DNA from: Petrosia ficiformis
Taxonomy: Eukaryota > Porifera > Demospongiae > Haplosclerida > Petrosiidae
Reading direction: 5' to 3'
Assembly (NCBI GenBank): GCA_947044365.1
Contig: OX345648.1
Location: 2,254,501 to 2,318,500 of the forward strand
DNA length: 64,000 nucleotides
Below the pieces are notes generated by a model, which searched no databases, had not been told where the DNA came from, and worked only from the letters and a program-made list of their open reading frames with translations. The position numbers and the translations under genes were made by a program. This document shows, one piece after another, positions 24,701 to 37,300 of this stretch (within the stretch, counting starts at the first letter, position 1; each line of letters starts with the position of its first letter).

Positions 24701-27700
24701 TAATCAAGTGTGTCCTACCTCAACAAAGCACAACCCTACATAAGTATAGTACTTTGCAATTGTATTTGTTATCCGTAGCAGTTATAGATACTTATGTAAG
24801 GTTATATGGATCTCATTTCTTATTGAGGCTTGACCTTGATCATACCTCCAACATTGGAAAGCTTTCACTACTATATGCACTATATGCAAATCATTTAGGC
24901 ATATTAGATTCAATTTCAGTAATAGTGTTATGTTTCCTCAACAGAATCTTCTGATCAATTTTCCAGATATATTTGTTACTTCAGAGGCACATTTTCATTT
25001 GTTCGATGTTTGTATAAAGTCCCTCTTACCACTGACAGAACAACAACAAACTCTAAAGGTAATAAGAATAGTTTGGCCTCACGTTTGCCAAAACCCAGGG
25101 GGCCTGCACAAACTTATTATGGTGTATAAGATTGAATATTCTTAGTTTCAACTTAATGGACAGCTTCACTGTATTTCTCTCCTGATTGTATATAATAGAG
25201 AGCTATAGATAGTATTTCTGCTAAACGCTTAAAGTTACCAGTTGTGCTCAAGTATAAGGAATTGGAAAAAGAGTGGGAACTGAACAAGCAATTTAAAATT
25301 TTCACTCAGAACTTCAAGATTGGTTATGAACAAAGAAAACAACCAGAATCAGGTAACCATTAAAATAATGAGCTTTTCTTAATAATTATAAATTTCAGAT
25401 TATTTACACAATATGTTATCTTTCTTAATCTTTCTGTTTCTCTTAGGTACCAAGGAGTTTGAGGATTTTTTACCCTATGGAAGTAGGTTTACTGAACTTG
25501 TTGAGCTGTTTGCAGGAGATAAGTAAGTCACACATATACACACACTGGAAATAACGTTCTTTATTTCTCATCTAAGGATACAGGAATTGAAGAATGCAGA
25601 GAACTTGTTTAATCTACTAGAGTAAGAATGCTTTTGTTTAGTCAGTCATTTTATGAGCACTTAGTACTAAATTAACTTGAACATTTTTATGTAGTCACTA
25701 ATTCTGATCTGTCCATTTCACAGTATTTTACATCAAAAGTTGCAACAACCTCTTACAGGCACAGAAAGGGCTCAACTGGACTCTATGTTACTGACAACAT
25801 TACAAGTCTTATCTGGAGTAGTAATAGCAAAGAGAGAAAAGATTAAATCAGAAAAAGTAAAAATGCCAGATGAATTCAAGGAGTGAGTTGTATCAATACT
25901 CAATAGTCCTATATATTTTCATACAAATACATAATTATACATGAATCCTTCTTACAGAGAATATGACAAGCTAATTGAAGCATTACTAGATCAATTGAAG
26001 TCACATGAAGTGAGTGATTCCTGCTTTAAATAGTATATAAGCAATTATGGTTGTTAGAAATGAAATAAGAACATCAAACACTATCGCAAGATATAAAATA
26101 TAATGGTGTGGTAGGGAGTATTTGTTAGCCATCATTTACCACCTGCATGAAAGTCAACTTTAACTTGTATGAGATTGTTGTTCAAATGTCTAACATGATT
26201 CAAATAGATACACCACAAGAAGTAGAGAATCACGTGAATGCACTAAATTACAAATTATCAGCAAAAAATGTCAAAGCCATTGAGAAATTCTCCCTTCTGT
26301 ACCAAAGTGTATTCATGACATACGCTTTTCATATTCTTCTGTTTTATTGGTGAATATCATCATACTTAGTTTAATTTTTAATGTTAAAATTTGATGTTAT
26401 TCTACAGAAGTCCTAATTTTATTTTTTGGTACTGTAACAAATAGTGAGAGCAAAATTTGAAGTAGAAAATAATTATATTCATCCATCAGCATTAATGAAC
26501 ACTTCTTCCACACAGTCTTCCATATTTTATCTCACAAGGCAGACATGGAATCCATTCCTGACCATCAATACAATAGATTCTAAAATATAGATTTTACCTG
26601 TTCCAGCCTAGTCCATAAATAATCTGTATTAGATATATTGTAATAGGTATATTGGTGGCTTATGCCACATAAAAGGTACATGAATTTATTATTTTGTTAA
26701 GCATAATTTGTATAGATTTACAGTATGTTATTACTTCATCACAGGTAATGGCTCACCTCTCACATCCTAAGGATGAAATTGCAATCCAGGTATTAGTGTT
26801 TCTTGGAGTTCTTCTGGACTATAGTAATGAGAAGGCACAAGATGAAATAGGTCTCCTGATACAACATCAAGATACCAAATTCTTTGTTAGAATTAGCAAA
26901 CTCTTGCACAAGTCTATCTCAAGGTTCAAGGTACAGTGAGCATGATAATAAATTATTATTGTTATGATTATTTGTATTATTATTTTTAGCAAATTGAAGA
27001 AGATAATTCAACTGATGTGAGTATACATATATAATTACCTCACATATCACACATACCTCACATGCCAAACAGGCAATAGAAGAACGGGACTTGGGTACAG
27101 TTAGACCATATACTTTTGAAGAAGCAGGACAAGCGGTAACCTTTCTTAACTTACCTGGAAGTATCATCTAGCTCCAGCTCTCCCATTAATCAATATTCCT
27201 TCTCTTCCTCCTCTTACTCTTTTTCCTCTTCTTTCTTCTTGCTCCTCATCTCTCCTCTTTCTCCTTTCCTCCTCCTCGTCCTCCTCCTCATCATCATCAT
27301 GACCTTCTTCTTCAGCCTTCTCATCTCTCCTCTTCCTCCTCTAGAAAATAACAATAGATGATGCTATAAACAGAACTGGTGTAGTATTGGATGTTGTTTC
27401 ACGGCTGTGTGATAAACAAAACAGGAATATGCAAAACATTTTTCGAGAGCAAGAATTTTACTTCTCTGTAAGCTGACAGATATAGAGACATAGAGAGAGA
27501 TAGAGACTGAGAGAGAAAAAGGGAGAGAGAGAGAGACTTTTGCATAGAGTTAGAGACAGAGAGAGAAGAGCGTGAATTATATAAAGTATATTTGAGATCA
27601 TTCTGGGATATTATTATGTAATGCTTTGCCAATCAATCGATTATATAATTAAAGATGGTGATGTGTGCTATCTTCATTATTTGTTCTGTTTTTTGTTCTT

Positions 27701-29131
27701 TGGAGATAAAGGGCAGTCTTCCTCTCAGTTTCTCTGTATTCGTGGATATCTCATTTCTGGACCACTCTATGAAATTTAATGTCTCAACTTGTCATAACAT
27801 ATATCTCAAATCTGACTATTGTTTGTCTCATAGAGCTCAAAGAGCTCGTGATTGGGACAATAGAGAGTCACTAATTTATCACTGTATAATTTTATGTTTA
27901 AGTCGACTTCCTACTGATTTAATAAAATCTGTCATACTAAAATCTCCTCAAATTCCATCAACTCTTTCATTTTATTGCTTTCTGTTATTAGCAAAACTCT
28001 TGAAATACACATGCTTCAATTTGGTGTCCATCCTGTATTCAACAAATAATCTTTAATGGATTCTTCCTTCTCTTCCAATCTTACTTGATGTTCCTTGCCC
28101 CATTCTTTGACCTCTCATTTTGTTATTTACATTAATGTATATTTCTAATGTTCTTTATCCACCCTGAATTTATTGCTGATGATACTCTTTTTTTCTTGCA
28201 ATTGCCAATACTAAATTGTAGCTAAATGTATATCCTCTAAGTATCTGGATCCCTTTAAATCCTAGTAAATATTCCTGTATGTATTATGATATTCTAAATG
28301 TATTGAGTTATCTCCTCCCCTCTGCTTATCTGAAATTATTGTATTATCCATTGGCTATTGAGCAGATACAACTATATATACCGATTACTAATTATTCCAC
28401 AGAATGTGAACATTGTTGCAGAGATTTCTGTGTTAATACACACTCTTTCTAAGCATTTGAATACCAAAAACATGAGGATCACTCAAAACGCAATACAAGT
28501 AAGCATGTCCACTAATCATGATACCATAATTAATATAATTATCGTCATTTCTACTTCAAGTCTCTCAATAAGATGTGTGCTGGAAACTATACAAATCAAG
28601 AAGTGGCCTTCCAAAAACAAATTGTTGAGTCTATCAACACCATACTTCAGCATTTGCTTGTTGAACATCAGGCACCTCCTGCACCAGAGACTCCACAAGC
28701 ACAACTGCCACATTTGACGACGCAGACATCTTGCATGCCACAGGTACCTCCAAATCAAAACCCTTTACATATTATCTGAAATGATAATTACATTTTTTAT
28801 ATGGGGACATTAATTTTGTCAGTCTCCAGCTGACTCACTTCATTTATTAGTACATCTGTTTATCCATGTATTACATTTTATCAGCGTTTAAAGGATGTAG
28901 GAGATTCTGCTATTGAGCTCCTTGTGGTCATGTTAGAAGCACCACATGAGAAAAGTCAAAGTCTTGCACAATGGATCTCTGATGATCTTGATATTAGAGC
29001 TCTTCTAAGTGCAGAGTTGAAACTTGATGCACTGTTGGAACTTAAGGTGAAATTATCAAAACTATACGTATACTGATAAATCATGATTATGATCATAATT
29101 ATCAATATTAAAATAATTACCATAATTAAAT

Positions 29132-29162
<31 letters not shown>

Positions 29163-30808
29163 CGTATATAATACTATATATATATATAAATGTAATAGTT
29201 ATAACACGCCTGCAAGTGCTATAGTTTATTTATAAGCACAACTGCCTGAGGGCGGAGTGCTTATCAGAGAGTACGGTAGTACTCTCTATGTAGGGATGGC
29301 ACGGAAAAAAATGGCCACCCATGCATTTCAATTGGAAGTTGTAAGCTGAAATCTCTGCTAATGTATACAGATAGGTTAAAATATACATATAACTTACAAT
29401 ACTGAGTAATTTTATGACTAACAATACCTTTTAGATGTCCAGAGATCTTCGTTAATGTAGAGATCCGGCGAGTAGCAAAACAATCTTTATCTATTATTCC
29501 TCTTTTTCATAAAAATAGATTTCTACATTTCTGGAGCTATTAAAGCACAAATACAAATTTATTTTAAGTTAAATTCAGGGGAACAAACTTTGTACTGTTC
29601 TGTTTCTTGACCTAGACAACGAATACTTTCAGCCACTATAGCAACCTACTTACTATGGGACACCATTTGTAATAAACCACACCTATAAATACACCCATTA
29701 AATATAATATTGTTGATTAATCAGTATATATGAAGTGCCCTAAAACCAACTATGCTATTCTCGCAGGACTGCTTCATTATTGTCGTGACATTGACGAAAA
29801 TGCTTTGAACTTTATGGATACACGGGATCTTCCTCTTCCCAGGGTTGTGACAATGATTGGTTGTGCAACTATCTGCTACTGTTCATTTATGTTATTCAAA
29901 CTCGTTTTTCACTTTATCACTTCTTTTAGTTTATGGTTTCATTATTTGTCATTTATTATCAAACCACAGTGCAATAAGTTAAACCACACTGCAATAAGTT
30001 AACCACAGTGCAATAAGTAATAGATATTACACCTTCGTGGGGGCTTTATCAGATATACACACGAAATGATATTCATAATTCCCTCGGACTACGCCCTCGG
30101 GAATTATGAATATCATTGAGTGTGTATTGATAAAGCGCCCACAAAGGTGTAATACCTCTAGGGTTGGTTAGCAACAAACAAAACGTCATAGTCGCTTGGC
30201 AATCTATTAAGTACGACATCGGTTGCTAGGCTTGCACGTGTTTTGAAATGGCTGGCAAAGAGAATGTCGATCCTGATCTAGACAATTTTAAACCGACTAA
30301 TGATGAAAAGTAAATGTTTTAACCAAGGGCTACACTCCAATGTGACAGTCAACAAATGTTCAGATCCCTGGGTGGCATTAACCATTGTTCAATTGGAAAT
30401 ATTACCTTTAACATAGGCAACCAACAGGCTGCTTCAGAGTGTTGGTACTCATTATTTTTTTCCATTTACTCAGTATCTTTGTATTAAATCATCATTTAAA
30501 CATTGATAAACCACTTCCTGTCTAATATCAATATTCCCTAGGGGTTGTACATATTGCCCTAGTATGCTAAATAAACCATCCATGGTGACTTTGATCTGTA
30601 TGGCTTCCATAGAGTAACTAACAGATATAGCACTGACCACAATGCATTAGCAAGTTTATTGAACCATTATAATCTTAGCAACCACCTAGCAACGGGATAT
30701 AAATGTATATTATATAGGACATGCGAGGGCTATATCACATCCGAGGAAACAAGGCATACTATATACAATATATAGACCTCACTACATCAAAGGATGATGT
30801 CATCATCA

Positions 30809-30844
<36 letters not shown>

Positions 30845-31312
30845 TGATGGTGACATCATCCCTTTGATATATATATATATATGTGACCACGGATGAGAAA
30901 ACATGCCACAAGTAACAATTTTTCAAAATTAATTTTTTTTTGACATTTTTGGAATCTGCACAAGTTGGTCTTTATGGTGGTGTAATTTTGAAATCTGATA
31001 TACCATTGCTGAGTTTAAAGCTTTTTTGTTCGCAACTTCGAATTAGAATGAATGCGAACTCTTGTGAAATTTGGTTCATAACTACAAATAAATGTTTGCT
31101 ACTTGTGGCACGTTTTCTCATCTGCAGTCTCATTTTTAGACTTACTAAAAGAGTTTTACTTTTAGTTTTAGTTAACTAACTAAAAGTGCCCATTATTGGC
31201 CAATTTTTAGTTATAGTTATTACATTAGACCTGTAATTTAGTTAGAGTTGCATTAATTAAAAGATAAAATGGCTTACCAGGGGTTTTAGTTATAGTTAAC
31301 TAAAACAACACT

Positions 31313-31364
<52 letters not shown>

Positions 31365-34300
31365 TGTTTTTGGTAAGCTTATATGGTGCACCATTGGCCC
31401 AAAGAGATTCTTATGGCACTACAGAGTTGTCTCTTTGGGCCTGATGGCACATTTAATTATGATTATATTATCACTAACAATTGGCTCAAGATGTATCCCC
31501 GATGAGTGTACAAAAACGGCCATTCTTGTTTTCTACAGAGATTTTCAGAAAGCCACACAGTAGTAATGATACTTTTGTTGTTTTTTAGAATGTAGAAATT
31601 CAGAAATTCAGAAAATCAGAAATTCAGAAAAATGGAATTACAGATTTCTCAGAAACAGCATTTCAAGAAAGTCAGGAATTCAAAGAATCACATGCAATTT
31701 CCAGATTTCCTGATTTTCTAATTTTCTGATTTTCCACACCCACACATTTCATGGGGGGAAGAGGGAGGGGCTGACTATACTCATGGTGTGAAAACTTTAT
31801 GATAGCTGCAAGGAAAGGTCAATCTGTATTAAATGTTGAATCATCTTATTATTAAATTATCAGTTTTTAAAACAAGTATGGATTTATAACTATTAATAGT
31901 TCAGAGCAACTGTTGGAGAGATTTAGTTACTCGGATGAAATCACAAATACTTTCATAGAATATAGTTCCATCTCCTGACACAGCATTGCTGAAAATGTCT
32001 TCAAATGATGGATGTGTCGAGAAGAAGTAGGTTTCTCTCCTCTGAATGAGGTCAGGCCTATCTTTCAGTGGATCACAACCAAACAGTCCAAATTCGGTAA
32101 GGTCTCCTCCTTGCATGTGATACATTTCAACAGCATTTTCAGTGGTAGGTATGAATTGGGTAGGAATAGATGTGATTTTATTACACTCTCTCTCTAGCTG
32201 GTTGGGTACACCTCTTCCTGGAGTATTAAAACATGTTAATAATACACTTTATACAGAATTTATGAAGTGAACCATACTACACATGTAATACAATTGTTAT
32301 TTCACCTGGTAATGAGTGGTGATTCCATGCTGCAACAAATTTAGAAAGTCCACATTTTGAAACATTGCAGGTAACAAAGGAGACACAGAATTTGCTTGTA
32401 TTGTCAGTCATATTGATTTCTTGTCTTTCCTCCATTGATATTAAGATCCGCTTTAATGGGTAGTTTACACGTGAATTAACTTCAGGCCAAATACGTTCCA
32501 CTGTATGATTCTATGTAAGGAGTATACAGTACAAACCAAACTAAATTTGCTAAAAAGTTAAGCATACTTGTGTTGAAGGTGATTGAATATAAGGAGTGAT
32601 ATGAGAAGGACCATATGAAGATCTAAGGTATTGTTGAATGTATAGGATAAGATAGAATTCTCTGCCATGGTCCACTCGAATTTGGTTCCACAAACCATAG
32701 GTTGTAACTGCTGACCTGCATGCATGAAGATGAGATATTTGCATCAGTAACTTGCTGATTATAAATCTGATGCACTTCAAAGCTTTAAATTTGTTTACAT
32801 ACATAAACCATAGGGTATGTATCACAAAGGTCAAAAGCTTTGAAGTCATGACATCTTGTTTTACACTACTTTTTGATTTATAATCAGCAAGTTACTGATG
32901 CAAATATCTCATCTTCATGCATGCAGGTCAGCAGTTACAACCTATGGTTTGTGGAACCAAATTCGAGTGGACCATGGCAGAGAATTCTATCTTATCCTAT
33001 ACATTCAACAATACCTTAGATCTTCATATGGTCCTTCTCATATCACTCCTTATATTCAATCACCTTCAACACAAGTATGCTTAACTTTTTAGCAAATTTA
33101 GTTTGGTTTGTACTGTATACTCCTTACATAGAATCATACAGTGGAACGTATTTGGCCTGAAGTTAATTCACGTGTAAACTACCCATTAAAGCGGATCTTA
33201 ATATCAATGGAGGAAAGACAAGAAATCAATATGACTGACAATACAAGCAAATTCTGTGTCTCCTTTGTTACCTGCAATGTTTCAAAATGTGGACTTTCTA
33301 AATTTGTTGCAGCATGGAATCACCACTCATTACCAGGTGAAATAACAATTGTATTACATGTGTAGTATGGTTCACTTCATAAATTCTGTATAAAGTGTAT
33401 TATTAACAAGTTTTAATACTCCAGGAAGAGGTGTACCCAACCAGCTAGAGAGAGAGTGTAATAAAATCACATCTATTCCTACCCAATTCATACCTACCAC
33501 TGAAAATGCTGTTGAAATGTATCACATGCAAGGAGGAGACCTTACCGAATTTGGACTGTTTGGTTGTGATCCACTGAAAGATAGGCCTGACCTCATTCAG
33601 AGGAGAGAAACCTACTTCTTCTCGACACATCCATCATTTGAAGACATTTTCAGCAATGCTGTGTCAGGAGATGGAACTATATTCTATGAAAGTATTTGTG
33701 ATTTCATCCGAGTAACTAAATCTCTCCAACAGTTGCTCTGAACTATTAATAGTTATAAATCCATACTTGTTTTAAAAACTGATAATTTAATAATAAGATG
33801 ATTCAACATTTAATACAGATTGACCTTTCCTTGCAGCTATCATAAAGTTTTCACACCATGAGTATAGTCAGCCCCTCCCTCTTCCCCCCATGAAATGTGT
33901 GGGTGTGGAAAATCAGAAAATTAGAAAATCAGGAAATCTGGAAATTGCATGTGATTCTTTGAATTCCTGACTTTCTTGAAATGCTGTTTCTGAGAAATCT
34001 GTAATTCCATTTTTCTGAATTTCTGATTTTCTGAATTTCTGAATTTCTACATTCTAAAAAACAACAAAAGTATCATTACTACTGTGTGGCTTTCTGAAAA
34101 TCTCTGTAGAAAACAAGAATGGCCGTTTTTGTACACTCATCTATCCCCAATGGCGCACACACTGACCATTGTTGACCCAATTTGGCTCATACTTCAAAAT
34201 ATATCATAATTATATATGTTTCACACAATCTACAGATTGTGCAATAATAATTGTGCAAACTGTTGAACCACAAATCCCTCCTTAATATTTATTAACTGAT

Positions 34301-37300
34301 ACCCTTTGATGTTCAGAAAATTAAATATACTGTCCCATAAGTAGCACATACGATACCATTGAAGTCCATGAATGTTGTATAAGTATTTAAGAAGTAATGG
34401 GGAAAAGCAAAACACACTATTAAAAACTCCAATGATACAACACAACTAAACTACAGATTTCTTCAAAAGAACTGTGATACTAGTAGCCAATTTTTTGGGG
34501 GGTGCTCGCCAATGGCAATAAACTGGGACAGTGAACGTTAGAAAAGAAGGTTTTTTATTGTTGACGTTGCAGGAAATATGCTAAGCTGTCTTTTTAGAAA
34601 ACACTGTGAAGAAATCTGTATTTTACTGTTTAAAGAGAAGAACTAATTACCAAACATGTTACAAATGACTTGTCTATTTTGCTTTTCTTTTTTTCTTTTT
34701 GCCTATTTTGCTTTTTATTTTATGCTATATATATTATCTGCTATCTCGAAATGATTTTTTTTTAATATCACACTTAGGCGATATTTTTAACAATAATTTC
34801 TCATTAGCCAGTAATACATATAGTCAGGAGCCCATAAAACTAGGAGCAGGTAACGTAGGTATTCGCGTTTCGTAAGTGGCCTGCAGCAGCATTTCCTTTT
34901 ATGGAAGTGTGATAAGGACTAAAAGAGGGTGTGATTTGTTGATGAAATACGTCATATGACGTTTATGTATTATATAGTGTACGTACGTCCTCGCACGCAT
35001 CCTTATCACAAGTTATCACACGTAGTTTAGTTTAGGAGTTTCTACTAGCACAGAATTTAGTGCGCTCTACCAAAAGACGCAACTGACGCTGACTTCCAGT
35101 TACACACTTCCACTCATAAAGAGAGCAGAGTCCGTCGAGTCCATCTTTCAACAACTCGTTAAACGAGGGTCTACATTTCATGAATGTGTTGCTCCTTTTC
35201 TACTTCTGTTATCACTGCTCCTTCCAGAATACTTATATCCGCATCTTTCAAACGCAAGGCTATCGGAGTATACAAATGCCCATGTGCAATTAAATTCCAC
35301 ATAGCTTGATTAATAAAAATGGTGTCCGATTCGAGATCAAATCTTTGTAGTCGTTGAGACTGTCTTCTTTCATAGTATCTGAAGATATCATCTTGCTATA
35401 CTTTAAGACCAGAATTTTACTATGAATGTGACTGGAATTTGGCTAGAATCAATGTGATAGTTTAACAAACAAAAAAATGATTTGTCTGGAAAATATTAAT
35501 AATAATAATATGATGAAGATTTTGCCAGTTTTGCCACTCGCCAGTTCTCTACCTTAACGACAATGTTTGGCCAACTAGAAGGTGTTGGTGGTCATAAAAA
35601 CACTACATATGAATAGGTATGTGTGTATTAAAACGTATCTTACCAGAGATTTCAGCTCACCACTTGCAATTGAAATGTATGGGTGGCCATTTTTTTCGGT
35701 GCCATCCCTACATAGAGAGTACTACTGTACTCTCTGATGCATAATAATTATGTGCCCTATCCCGTTTTACTTCTTCATACATAATATACATTTTCTTGCT
35801 CTTTGCATTAGCCACTATTATTAAGTAGTTATGCAACTGTAAAATCTATAATAATAAAATATACCATTTATTTTCCACAGAATGTGAACATTGTTGCAAA
35901 GATTTCTGAGTTACTACTACATACACTGTCTAAGCATCTAAATAGCAAGAACATGAGGATCACTCAAAAAGCAATACAAGTAACGATGTCTAATAATCAT
36001 GATACCATAATTAATATAATTATCATCATTTTTTCTTCAAGGCTCTCAATAAGATGTGTGCTGGAAACTATACAAATCAAGAAGTGGCCTTCGAAAGACA
36101 AGTTGTTGAGTCTATCAATACCATACTTGAGCATTCTTTTGTTTTACATCTGACACCTCCTGCACCAGAGCTACATGTAGGAGCCTCAGCTATTGAGCTC
36201 CTTGAGATCATGCTGGAAATAAAACATCAAGGCAAAAGTCAGAGTCCTGCAAAAGGAATCTCTGATGATCTAAATGTTAGAGCTCTTTTAAGTGCAATGT
36301 TGAAACTTGCAATGTCAGATTATAAGGTGCAATTAGCAATACTGTACATATACTGATACTTATAATTATAATTACAATTATATCAGTTTTAATATATGTA
36401 TGTAGTGTATGGTACCATGGTAACCATTTGATGCTAAAATTTCCAGAGGTCCAAGCAGAGAGTACGGTAGTACTCTCTATTTAGGGATGGCACTAAACAA
36501 AAATGGCCGCCCATACATTTCAATTGGAAGTGATGAGCTGAAATCTCTGCTAAAATTATAGAAACACGTCTTAATATACACATACTTTTTTAGGGTTATA
36601 TGGAAGTGGTTTTGGGTGCTATGTTAGCTTCCCAACCTTTTGGGTTTTGACGTCCCTACATCTTCTTTCATTTTTATTGAAAATGTTTTTTTATTATTCT
36701 TGTATACACATGTGATGGCAGACCTGTCCCTCTTTTTAATATAAAAAAAAATTAGTATAATAAACGAAACAGTAGAATGAACAGTACTGGTAAACTGAAA
36801 CACTATGACATTAATTTGTTCACTCTCTTGAGCTATAGAGTTAGTTCATTTTCAAAGTAATGCAAATCATGAAAGATTGAGTCCATGGCATTACGAATAC
36901 CCTTATACGTCTCTGGCTAAGAATACTAAAAGGCTTGTTTAAAGATGGTCTTTAGAGGATATGGCAAACCATCCCTTTAGTCTTGAAACTACAAGACCTT
37001 TTGTTATAACAAGATGTATGTTTAAGAACAAATCCTTTCTGGCAGATAAAACTTCGTCTTCAATAATGCTTTCAAACCAATTAAGTTTCAAAGACAAAGA
37101 TACCCTTCACTTCTTTGGAGGATACTCTTTCTTGTGCGCTCTTCCATTTCCTTAATCAAAAATCAATACTGGAATGTGCACGTGCGAATCAGCAGTAAGA
37201 TAGCACCGTACACATACACTGTTTATAGTATGTTGTACAGACTATATCTGTTTTATCAGACCCAAGGCCAATTTTTAAAGTTGAGGATGCTTCTAGTTGG

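Larger units (their letters stand above)
31501..34141. mobile_element. Fully palindromic 2641-bp DDE-integrase transposon with 7-bp target duplication
   Basis: Every position x in the left arm (31501-32767) pairs with 65642-x in the right arm (32875-34141). In all blocks I compared there were no mismatches or indels, giving ~1267-bp arms around a 107-bp non-mirrored spacer. Termini are GATGAGTGTACAAAAACGGC and its complement. TATCCCC is duplicated exactly at 31494-31500 and 34142-34148, and the uninterrupted copy of the host repeat at 38109 has that site once. Each arm carries the same three-exon C-terminal part of an integrase-like gene, pointing outward. The inner arm ends fall within an intron, so the upstream exons, where the first catalytic Asp would be, are absent from both arms. 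It lies in the ITPR-like gene between the two copies of an exon set. Confidence 0.88.

Noticed and set aside
26147..26353. 68-codon ORF in an intron as an extra channel exon
   Set aside because: No good acceptor or donor in frame, and ITPR homology is continuous without it.
29730..30002. 90-codon ORF
   Set aside because: Ends in short AACCACAGTGCAATAAGTT repeats, no splice context, no family similarity; likely chance.
31501..34141. Palindrome as a simple assembly or library foldback artefact
   Set aside because: The two outer flanks are different sequences that rejoin a known repeat, and both carry the same 7-bp target copy. A foldback artefact would mirror the flank as well.
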